Assembly: GCA_001275005.1 (NCBI GenBank)
Contig: JWZX01001922.1
Span: 1 to 19,134 of the forward strand
DNA: 19,134 nucleotides
Reading direction: 5' to 3'
Source: Chrysochromulina tobinii
Taxonomy: Eukaryota; Haptophyta; Prymnesiales; Chrysochromulinaceae
Shown here: positions 1 through 6,969 of the stretch, in pieces
How positions within the stretch are numbered: the stretch's first letter is position 1
Layout of the letters: the number at the start of each line of letters is the position of its first letter
Notes under the pieces: generated by a model
Told to the model about the DNA's origin: nothing
The model's database searches: none
What the model saw: only the letters and a program-made list of their open reading frames with translations
Program-made: the position numbers and the translations under genes

Positions 1-3
1 ATC

Positions 4-283
4 GGTACCAGAGGGTGCCAGAAGGTGCCAGGGGGTTCTGGCTTCAATGGGCGCACACGGGCGCTCACTGGCAACCAGTGGTGACCAGGGGCGCCGGTCC
101 TCGGTACGTTGGGCGCTCATACGTCGGTACACGCCAGCGGTCGCCCATGCGCGCCCATGAGCGCCCATGAGCGCCCATGGGTACCAGAGGGTGCCAGAAG
201 GTGCCAGGGGGTTCTGGCTTCAATGGGCGCACACGGGCGCTCACTGGCAACCAGTGGTGACCAGTGGCGCCGGTCCTCGGTAC
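4..283. repeat. Direct duplication, about 104-bp copies offset by 176 bp
   Basis: Positions 4-107 and 180-283 are nearly identical: each begins GGTACCAGAGGGTGCCAG and ends GGTCCTCGGTAC. The spacer holds further short GCGCCCATGA units. It is typical of subtelomeric repeat families. Open frames across it look like translated repeat and I see no gene here. Confidence 0.9.
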
Positions 284-610
284 ACGCATTCCGTATACTA
301 CGGTTCCGAGCACTAAGGCTACCCAAAATGCTACTCAAGTGGTCACTCTGTCCACGTGAGCAGGGCCGCAGGGGCCCTCCCTGAGCTGCTATGTCTTGGG
401 CGTGCGGGTCTTTGATGACCACTGGCGACCACTGGCGACCACTGGCGCGGGTGCTCCGTACGCGCTCATACGCTTCCGGGCACTACGACACTTCTGGAGC
501 ACCCGATTCGCCTCCGCAGGACCAAGGTAAAGCGTGGATGCCTTCTATGAAGGCTCTGGGGGCGCTTGATCGTCTCAGAATTTGGAGGAAGCCCCCCAAG
601 GGCCTCCCGC

Positions 611-910
611 GCGGTCCCAAGCGGTCCCGCGGTCCCAAGCGACCCAAGCGGTCCCAAGCGGTCCCAAGCGGTCCCAAGCGGACCCAAGCAGTCCCAAGCG
701 GTCCCAAGCGGTCCCAAGCGGTCCCACGCGTCCCCAAGCAAACCCGCGGTCCCACGCGGTCCCCAAGCGGTCCCAAGCGGTCCCAAGCGGTCCCAAGCGG
801 TCCCAAGCGGTCCCAAGCGGTCCCAAGCGGTCCCGCGGTCCCAAGCGGTCCCAAGCGGTCCCACGCGGTCCCAAGCGGTCCCACGCGGTCCCAAGCGGTC
901 CCAAGCGGGT
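611..910. repeat. 10-bp minisatellite, unit GGTCCCAAGC
   Basis: There are about 25-30 tandem copies of GGTCCCAAGC with minor variants (GGTCCCACGC, GGTCCCGC). Because 10 is not a multiple of 3, every frame reads as a periodic peptide of 10 residues per 30 bp. All the long open frames here on both strands are artefacts of this. Confidence 0.95.
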
Positions 911-1214
911 CCCAAGTGGGTCCCAGGTGGGTCCGGAGTGGATCCTGAGTGGGACCCAAGTGGGTCCCAGGTGGGTCCCGAGTGGGTCCCAGGTGGGTCC
1001 CGAGTGGGTCCCGTGTGGGTCCCAGGTGGGTCCCGAGTGGGTCCCGAGTGGGTCCCGAGTGGGTCCCAGGTGGGTCCCGAGTGGGTCCCAAGTGGGTCCC
1101 AGGTGGGTCCCAAGTGGGTCCCAGGTGGGTCCCAAGTGGGTCCCAGGTGGGTCCCAGGTGGGTCCCAAGTGGGTCCCAGGTGGGTCCCAAGTGGGTCCCA
1201 GGTGGGTCCCAGCG
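911..1214. repeat. 11-bp minisatellite, unit GTGGGTCCCAR
   Basis: It continues directly from the 10-bp array. The core GGTCCCA is shared but the unit is now 11 bp (GTGGGTCCCAG, GTGGGTCCCAA or GTGGGTCCCGA), about 27 copies. It ends at the sequence CCCAGCGGTAAAAG. It is not coding. Confidence 0.95.
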
Positions 1215-1323
1215 GTAAAAGTCACTTTTTGGTGTAACCCTAGGTCAACTGCCGCTCAAAACAGCGTTTTTTCGAACTAACTCCTCAGGATTGCATTTTC
1301 AGGTCTCGAAACCAGCGGCTACG

Positions 1324-1432
1324 TAGGGGTTTAGGGTGGGTGTTTGGCTAGCTCGCCTCTCCCGTGTTCCTTACGGAAGTAAGGAAGCATGGATGCTCAC
1401 GGGAGAGGACGTTAGGGTTTGAGGGTTAGGGG
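1324..1432 (+). repeat. Degenerate TTAGGG-type telomeric tracts
   Basis: Two short degenerate tracts read TTAGGG on the plus strand: 1324-1347 (GGGGTTTAGGGTGGGTGTTTGG) and 1411-1432 (GTTAGGGTTTGAGGGTTAGGGG). They are oriented opposite to the clean CCCTAA array 30 bp downstream. The hairpin at 1356-1408 lies between them. Confidence 0.6.
1356..1408. repeat. Nested hairpin between telomeric tracts
   Basis: The outer arms are CCTCTCCCGTG (1356-1366) and CACGGGAGAGG (1398-1408). The inner arms are TTCCTTA (1367-1373) and TAAGGAA (1380-1386). The small palindrome GCATGGATGC (1387-1396) also lies inside. The 11-bp outer stem is perfect. Confidence 0.8.
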
Positions 1433-1460
1433 TCAAAAGAGGAGAATGAGAGAAGAAATG

Positions 1461-1514
1461 ACCCTAACCCTAACCCTAACCCTAACCCTAACCCTAACCC
1501 TAACCCTAACCCTA
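1461..1514 (-). repeat. Telomere-type array, (ACCCTA)9
   Basis: Nine perfect copies of ACCCTA occur in 54 nt, equivalent to TTAGGG on the minus strand. TTAGGG is a widespread eukaryotic telomere unit. About 1.46 kb of subtelomeric repeat lies to its left, so in this window the array is interstitial, unless the assembly is wrong. Confidence 0.95.
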
Positions 1515-1735
1515 TGAACATTTTCTTTTCTAGTTCTATAAGAGACGCTTAAATCAATTGGTTCGTCCAATAAACATCTATGCTCTTCGCATCTGTAATG
1601 GTATATATTCAAATTTTTTATCAATTTCATCTCTTTCAAATTGTGAAAGTTCTTCTTCTTCTATTTTTGGTCTTTTTTTTGCGGTTTTTTTTGAATCTTC
1701 CATCATTTGTCTAAATACTAGATTCCGCATCGCAC
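1515..1735. other. AT-rich islet beside the telomeric array
   Basis: This stretch is dominated by A and T, including two T8 runs at 1673-1680 and about 1685-1692, whereas everything around it is GC-rich. The composition break is abrupt at both ends: the telomeric array on the left and GCATCGCACCGGAC on the right. The contrast suggests a foreign or organellar insertion, or an AT-rich subtelomeric element. I cannot identify it. Confidence 0.6.
1578..1730 (-). CDS. Possible 50-aa lysine/glutamate-rich ORF in the AT-rich islet
   Basis: This minus-strand frame runs from ATG at 1730 to TAG at 1578-1580. It gives a 50-residue charged peptide with a basic stretch (KKTAKKRPK) followed by an acidic one (EEEELSQFERDEIDKKFEY). 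The residue pattern looks more protein-like than the neighbouring frames and has the AT-driven codon use of the islet. It could be the C-terminal scrap of a larger foreign gene, since an in-frame stop lies just upstream of the ATG. I do not recognise the family. Two A8 runs would make the frame sensitive to sequencing errors. Confidence 0.25.
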   Translation of the reverse strand: MRNLVFRQMMEDSKKTAKKRPKIEEEELSQFERDEIDKKFEYIPLQMRRA

Positions 1736-1877
1736 CGGACAACAGTCACTTAACCGTGACCCGCACCAAGCCGAAAGCGACGTCACACACCAACAGGAAT
1801 ACAAGCAGAGACACGCCGCGCCTCTCGTTCACATGTGTTCGCTCAGTGCGTTCGTGCGTTCTGACACGGACTCTTTA

Positions 1878-4682
1878 TCACGCGTCGTAACTCGGAGCTG
1901 GCCCTGAGTGCGAGGGAGTGGTGGCGGCGTCGTCGTCGGGTTTGACCGTGATCAGGCACGCGGGAAGCACGTCTGTGGCGCCAGCGGCGGCGGGAGGAGC
2001 GAGTATCGCGGGGGCGAGTGCGGCAGAGGCGAGTGCGGCAGGGGCACGTGTGGCAGGGGCGAGCGCCGCTGCTGCGCCATCCGCACCTGCTGAGGGTCGA
2101 GGATTCAGAGACGACGACGAGATGCGGTTCTTGAGCTGCGGAAGCTTAAAGTGCGACGACTGACCCCTCTGGAGCTTCTTGTCAAACATGTCACGCACGA
2201 CCTTGTTGAACGGGTCAAAGGTGCCGAACGACGCCTCGATCACCGCCCACAGCCTCTCCCTGTCGTTCGGGTCGTAGGTCTCCGCCTTGCCCGCGTCAAA
2301 CTTCTTTAGCGCCGCCGCTAAGTCGGTCGCGCCGCTCAGCAGCCGCACGACCATGTCCTGCTTAGTGTTGCCGCCCATGCGCACGAAGACAAAGATCTCC
2401 ATCACGCACCACAGCCGAGACGCGTAGGTAGGCCCCGCGAGCACGAGCAGCTGCTTGCAGCCCGCGAGGAAGACGGGCAGCCCCGCGAGGCTCGTGGTGA
2501 TGTCTCTCTGGTCAAGGCACGCCTTGTCAAGCCAGATGCTGACATCGCGCCCGGCCGCCCACTCCTTCATTTGAGCGTACTTGGCGTCGCCGTCGTCGGA
2601 CCACGAGTGCGAGATGAAGGCGTCGACTTCGTGAAGAATCGCTTTCTCCGTCTTTTCACTCAACTCCTTGGTGGGCTGGGCGGCAGCGCTCATGCCATTT
2701 GAAGACCCTCCAAGAACCTTGCTCGTCCCAGGGAGATCTTCAGGCGTCAGTCGAGAAAATGGCAGCTTACGGAAGAGCTCTTTCCCCCGCTTGAACGCCT
2801 CGGCGGCGGAGAGGTTGTTGACGAGCGCCGCAAGCGCCGCGGCCTCGTTTTCGGCCGTGTCGGACTTGCCGAGCGCGCCGAGCCACGCCACGACACGGCC
2901 GCGGTTGGCGGGCGTCAAGACGAGCGAGGCGATCAACCAGCTGGCGCTGACGCTTATGTTTGACTCCGTGCCATTTGCGGATATGGGGTCGTCAAACGGG
3001 TCGACTAGCGTTTCGTAGATGCAGGCGGCCAGATAGAGGGTGGCGAAACCGAAAGATACGAGGCGGAACGCTCGCCACAGGCGCTTCAGCTTGCGGCGCG
3101 GTGGCATTGGCGCAAGCCCCATCTCCACCCATAGCCCCATCTCTTGAATAATCCCCATCTCCACCCTCTCCACCTCTGTGAATTTTCTCGCATCCGTCTT
3201 TTGCTTCTCAGCCCTCTTGGCATACTCAGCCACGTCCCTCTTCGCCTTCTCGGCCACGGCTTTCTCTGGGGCCGCCATCACTTTGGCCGCCACCTTTTCC
3301 GCCTTGGCCTTGGCCTCAGCCTCCGCTTTGGCTAGTTCCGTGAGCTCCGCTAGCCGCGCCTCGACAGCCTTGGCACGGCATGGGAGGCGCACGTTCAGCG
3401 TCGGCCAGACGAGCGCCGCACTCCAAGCGCAGAAAAAAAGTAAGATGAGGCCTGTACCCCCCGCCGGGGCAACGATGGCAAATAACCCGGTGGCGATCAG
3501 TAAGATGGCGAAGATAATGGTGCATGTGAAGGTGATAGCTCTGGTGTCGGTGGGGCGCAGACTGAGGAACATTAGGGCAACAGCCCAAGGAAAGGAGGCT
3601 CCATAGAAACCGGGGACTCCCGCGATGCGCGTGAGGTCGACGCCGAAAAAAATGCCTGCCGATGGACCGACTGCCAGCACGAACAGCATCCAGGCGAGCT
3701 GTACAAATGTCCCGCTCACACGCAGACGGAGTTGCCGACCTTTGGCCTCCGCGTCTGCGAGCTTGGCCTCCGTGTTCGCCGGGGCGACAGGTCCTGAGGT
3801 GGCCACGCCAGGTAACATGACCTGCTGCCTCCCCACCGCCGCCAGCGCGCGTGTCTTGCAATCGAGGCGGGACCAGGCGAGGACAGCGCAGATGAAGAAG
3901 GCGGGAGTGAAGATCCAGCATGCGGGAATCACGATGCCATATAGGAGGACCACGCTCCAGCGGAGTCGCTGGAGCCCTTCCTGAATGTCCGCCTCTATGA
4001 ATGAGAGGTACTCGGCGGAGGCGGAGGCGCCAAGCTCGCACAAACACTGGTGGGGATGATAGCAGGGATGGTCGAACCACTCATTATGCAGAAACGCGCG
4101 AGTCTTGGCGGCGCATTGCTGACCAACGCCCCAGATGGTGGGGTCCGATAAGGCGATGGCTGCGGAGAAGGGTGCGAGTGCGACGAAGGCGACGGCCGAA
4201 AGGGGGACCGATATAGCTGGGGCTGAGAAGGCGACGACTGCGGAGGCTGCGACCCCGACCCGAAAAATTTCCTTCGACCGGATGAGCGATGCAGGACCGG
4301 CGTTGAAGGCGACGTTGCTCGGGAACCCGTCCCGCCAATCGGTAAAGTTGGTCGCCTCGCCCGAAGCGCACGTGTCCCACCCGCCACCGGGCTCTGCGCC
4401 GCCGGCCGACTGGTAGAGTCCGATCCACACATCACCCGCGCTGCGTGTGAGGCTGGCAACAAAGTCAGCCTCCGCGCTTGAGCGGATGCACGCGAGCGAC
4501 GCATTCTCACCGCACGCTGCTGCGCACCCCAAGGCGTTGAACCGCCCCGAGGTCACCTTGTAGCACTTGCCGCCCTCGTCAAAGCGCGTCCAGCCGCCGG
4601 GGCACGTGGCGGAGGCGACGTCTGTGAGCACGAAGAGGAGGTACACGGCCGAGGCGAGTCGTTTGGCAGGACTGACAGCCAT
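1878..4682 (-). CDS. C-type lectin / multi-pass membrane / TIR-like domain receptor
   Basis: The protein is 934 aa from the ATG at 4682. That start gives a clear signal peptide (residues 1-26, hydrophobic core AVYLLFVL, end ASA/TC). The longer in-frame ATG at 4781 lies inside the inverted repeat and would bury the signal. Order: C-type lectin domain (27-216: CPGGW, CYK, VWIGL, W..GFPSN, WFDHPC, CLCE); membrane segments near 242-270, 323-347, 363-375, 382-404, 410-427; Ala/Lys/Glu coiled coil 437-500; membrane segments near 540-558 and 580-602; TIR-like domain 685-770 (DAFISHSW, VSIWLDKACLD, LVLAGPTYASRLWC..E); low-complexity Ala/Pro tail. E762 in WCVME matches the position of the catalytic glutamate of NAD-cleaving TIR domains. 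The inferred role is a surface sensor that binds sugar outside and signals through TIR inside. Enzymatic activity is not shown. Residues 124-188 may be an intron. Confidence 0.8.
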   Translation of the reverse strand: MAVSPAKRLASAVYLLFVLTDVASATCPGGWTRFDEGGKCYKVTSGRFNALGCAAACGENASLACIRSSAEADFVASLTRSAGDVWIGLYQSAGGAEPGGGWDTCASGEATNFTDWRDGFPSNVAFNAGPASLIRSKEIFRVGVAASAVVAFSAPAISVPLSAVAFVALAPFSAAIALSDPTIWGVGQQCAAKTRAFLHNEWFDHPCYHPHQCLCELGASASAEYLSFIEADIQEGLQRLRWSVVLLYGIVIPACWIFTPAFFICAVLAWSRLDCKTRALAAVGRQQVMLPGVATSGPVAPANTEAKLADAEAKGRQLRLRVSGTFVQLAWMLFVLAVGPSAGIFFGVDLTRIAGVPGFYGASFPWAVALMFLSLRPTDTRAITFTCTIIFAILLIATGLFAIVAPAGGTGLILLFFCAWSAALVWPTLNVRLPCRAKAVEARLAELTELAKAEAEAKAKAEKVAAKVMAAPEKAVAEKAKRDVAEYAKRAEKQKTDARKFTEVERVEMGIIQEMGLWVEMGLAPMPPRRKLKRLWRAFRLVSFGFATLYLAACIYETLVDPFDDPISANGTESNISVSASWLIASLVLTPANRGRVVAWLGALGKSDTAENEAAALAALVNNLSAAEAFKRGKELFRKLPFSRLTPEDLPGTSKVLGGSSNGMSAAAQPTKELSEKTEKAILHEVDAFISHSWSDDGDAKYAQMKEWAAGRDVSIWLDKACLDQRDITTSLAGLPVFLAGCKQLLVLAGPTYASRLWCVMEIFVFVRMGGNTKQDMVVRLLSGATDLAAALKKFDAGKAETYDPNDRERLWAVIEASFGTFDPFNKVVRDMFDKKLQRGQSSHFKLPQLKNRISSSSLNPRPSAGADGAAAALAPATRAPAALASAALAPAILAPPAAAGATDVLPACLITVKPDDDAATTPSHSGPAPSYDA
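4119..4313 (-). other. Possible in-frame 195-nt intron in the C-type lectin domain
   Basis: Between GFPSN and QCAAKTR the frame holds 65 residues of Ala/Val/Ser-rich sequence that fit no lectin fold. On the coding strand the segment starts GT (4313) and ends CAG (4119), is pyrimidine-rich, is an exact multiple of three and lacks stops. Removing it brings W..GFPSN next to Q-C-A, followed by the WFDHPC and CLCE motifs in normal C-type lectin spacing. The alternative is a genuine coding insertion. Confidence 0.5.
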
Positions 4683-4722
4683 CGTTTCGCCCTCGACTGC
4701 TCGGAACCAAACTTTCGGTGCT

Positions 4723-5445
4723 TTACGCAAAAGGTCAGCTCTGAAATATCTTCGAATTGCGAAAAGGGTGAATCGACACACGCGAACGCGCGCTGACCAG
4801 CCACTTCCACACGAAACACAATTACTGGCGCGTCGTCGCGTCGTACCGGTACGGTGCGCAGATCGCTTTGTCGCGCGCGCGTGCGCGTGCGCGCCGCCGC
4901 GGCGGCTGACGCTGCGAACAGCGGTCCGATCGGTACTATCGGTTTACCATGCCGCCGATTAACGGCCTGTGTAATAGCAGGTCGTGAAAGGTCGTGCCGG
5001 CCACACCTCCGTCCATTGCTAACATTGCGATAGAGGCCCTCGTGCTTGGGGGTCCGGAGGATTGTGCGCGTTGTGTGTTTCACAGCAGCAGCAGCAGCAG
5101 ATTGCTTTGTGGATTGTGCTTGTCGCACCATACGTAGTATCTGCGACCGGTGTATCCGCATATATTTCATAAGCAGGCGGAGGCGCCGCAGCGGCAGCGG
5201 TAGCCGGTCGACCGCCGGCCGGAACGTCGTACGTCCTCGTGGGACACGCCTCACGTGCCTCGACCTTTCGCACGAACCCGCACACGTTACTACTTACTTC
5301 GCGTCTCCGGTCAACGACAACGTGTGTGCAACTGTCAACTTTTAACTATTAACTCGGAGTATAGTCAGTAGACGACTCGACTTCGCGACGCGTAGGTAGT
5401 CGCGCACCTCTAAAGATAGCAATAAGCGTGTCGTTGAGACAGTCG
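4723..5445 (+). repeat. Left arm of long inverted repeat
   Basis: It matches the reverse complement of 12850-13327 in blocks. 4750-4778 equals 13267-13295 (29 bp, perfect). 5191-5234 equals 13050-13093 (44 bp, perfect). CCTTTCGCAC.AACCCGCAC near 5266 and CACCTCTAAAGATAGC near 5406 match further in. It is about 245 bp longer than the right arm because of extra sequence around 4865-5120. It starts 41 bp upstream of the lectin/TIR gene's start codon, so it may contain that gene's promoter. The remaining 5446-5534 is a short gap before the next gene's stop codon. Confidence 0.85.
5083..5100 (+). repeat. (CAG)6 microsatellite
   Basis: Six perfect CAG units lie in the extra part of the left arm, which has no counterpart in the right arm. 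The same part carries an alternating GC/GT run (about 4873-4895) able to form Z-DNA. Confidence 0.9.
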
Positions 5446-5534
5446 TGCCCATGTTTCGTTTTGCGTGCGAGGTCGCAAAAGTGGTAACAGGACGGTACAG
5501 CCACAGCGGGGTAGTCATTTAGCTCACAGCGTCT

Positions 5535-6749
5535 TCATGGCTTCGGCGTCGTGCACAACGCGCAAGCGAGGAACCCCATGTCGGCTGGAGACTCATGAAA
5601 GAACGTGCACGCGCCGCACGACCACGGCACGGGGGCGACCTGCGAGCTCGAGCCTGCGGCCGGGGCAGAAGACGAGCTGCCCGCGCCGGACGCGCTCTCG
5701 GCGGTCGGCAGCGGCTCGATGCCATCCGACGGACGCGCCGTGGGCCAGACCACCGCGGTGGCGATCTCGGGCAGCGCGAGGACGTCAGGGCAGCCCAGTT
5801 TCTCCCAGCATCGCATGGCGCGCTGCTGCACCGTCCCCCTGCGCTTCGGAAGGTCGAGCATCTCGCATGCGCCATCGACGACGACGAGCACGCCACCACT
5901 GACACCCAGCCGTTGCTCGAGGCACGCTACCAAAGTGTCGAGGCTCGGACCGCCATCCTCGGAGCCTTCCGTGCTCGGTGCCTTGCCACAGGAGACCGGA
6001 TGCGGCACGCCCACCGACGGCGAGGGCCCCACGGACGTCGGCGGCGACGCGGACGCATCTGCACTCGGGCCCCGGTCGGCCACTGCCTGACTCTGCTCTG
6101 CCTCGTCGACGGCGAGTAGCCGCTCGAGCGCCCTCGTCGCATCGCCGCCATTCTGCTGCATGGCGGCCGCCACCGCCGCCGCCTCGAAGCCCATCTGCTC
6201 CAGCGTCGCCGCCGTCAGCTCGCCCTCATCTGTGGCAGGTGCACGTTCCACGGGCGCCACCTCCAAAGCAGTTTTAAAGGGGGGAATAAGGACTGGTGCA
6301 GCTGCTGCAGGCGCGGCGGCCGCGGCGGGCGACGGCAGTCGCGGCAGCACGAGCGGCAGCGCGAGCAGCGCGGAGCTGTCGACTGGGAGGCCTAGGCCTG
6401 CTTTCTCACGGCGTTTCTTGTCGAGGGCCGCACGGGCACGGCACATGCGTTGACTAATCTTCGCGAGCTGCGCCATCTCCGGGTTGGGCTCAACAGCTTC
6501 CTGCTTCACCACTCCACCCGCGGCTATCTGCGTGTCCAAGGAAGCCCATGCATGAGCCGGGGTCGCAAGCATCGGCGCCAGCATGTCGTCGTCACTGCGA
6601 GCAGGAGCTCCAATGGCCTCAGCCTGTGGAAGCGCTGCCTCCGTGATTTCCACGAGGTCCACGATATCTGAGCCTGCCGTCCCAGTTTGCCCAGCGAGCA
6701 GAGGCTCGCTCACCCCATCCGCGCTCCTCACCGCGCATGATGTTCCCAT
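5535..6749 (-). CDS. UBA-domain and RanBP2-type zinc-finger protein
   Basis: The protein is 404 aa. A ubiquitin-associated (UBA) domain at residues 177-214 shows the hallmark MGF loop (186-188), followed by AAAMQQNGGDATRALERLL. The extreme C-terminus (376-399) is a RanBP2/NZF-type zinc finger of form W-x-C-x2-C-T-F...C-x2-C, with cysteines 378, 381, 396 and 399. The x14 loop is longer than the usual x10. Both modules are known to bind ubiquitin in other proteins, so the inferred job is a ubiquitin-dependent adaptor. Residues 95-117 form a basic helix, 140-152 is Ala/Pro-rich, and 268-337 may be a further small fold (GVLVVVDGACEMLDLPKRRG) that I do not recognise. The N-terminus MGTSC could be lipid-modified, but position 6 is Ala, which weakens N-myristoylation. 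It is divergently transcribed from the SAP/TIR-like gene, 220 bp away. Confidence 0.8.
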   Translation of the reverse strand: MGTSCAVRSADGVSEPLLAGQTGTAGSDIVDLVEITEAALPQAEAIGAPARSDDDMLAPMLATPAHAWASLDTQIAAGGVVKQEAVEPNPEMAQLAKISQRMCRARAALDKKRREKAGLGLPVDSSALLALPLVLPRLPSPAAAAAPAAAAPVLIPPFKTALEVAPVERAPATDEGELTAATLEQMGFEAAAVAAAMQQNGGDATRALERLLAVDEAEQSQAVADRGPSADASASPPTSVGPSPSVGVPHPVSCGKAPSTEGSEDGGPSLDTLVACLEQRLGVSGGVLVVVDGACEMLDLPKRRGTVQQRAMRCWEKLGCPDVLALPEIATAVVWPTARPSDGIEPLPTAESASGAGSSSSAPAAGSSSQVAPVPWSCGACTFFHESPADMGFLACALCTTPKP

Positions 6750-6969
6750 GCCGCGAAGCTAACTGGTCAAAAGCAAGCGAGGAAGTTGAAACCTCCGAAG
6801 CGAGCCATGAAACTACTGTCCTCTCCAATCCTTGCGACCCTAATCACCTTATCTGTCGCCAACATCTGTAACTGCCGATCGCGCCGTAGCGTGCGAGCAC
6901 CAGGGTGCAGCAGACCTTCAGGGCGTCCGCGTCTGAGGAAGCCTCCGCAGCCATCGCGCCGTCACCAGC
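6750..6969. promoter_or_regulatory. Shared intergenic region of two divergent genes
   Basis: 220 bp separate the start codons of the UBA/zinc-finger gene (minus) and the SAP/TIR-like gene (plus). Both promoters must lie here or inside the genes. The middle (about 6780-6860) is less GC-rich than its surroundings. I see no recognisable core element. Confidence 0.5.

Noticed and set aside
391-1280. Several 180-235-codon open frames on both strands over the repeat region
   Set aside because: They are translations of the 10-bp and 11-bp minisatellites, giving periodic Gly/Pro/Ser/Val or Thr/Asp/Gly peptides in every frame. No non-repeat domain is present.
3316-4080. 254-codon open frame on the minus strand
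   Set aside because: It lies inside the lectin/TIR gene in another frame. Its Arg/Pro/His-rich composition is typical of GC-rich shadow frames.
4683-4781. Extended N-terminus of the lectin/TIR protein (33 extra residues)
   Set aside because: The extension overlaps the inverted-repeat tip and would bury a strong signal peptide, so the ATG at 4682 is preferred.
4723-5345. Shared short peptide (VDSPFSQFE) encoded in both inverted-repeat arms
   Set aside because: It could suggest a coding repeat, but the frames break soon on either side and differ between arms. The similarity is explained by DNA-level repeat identity.
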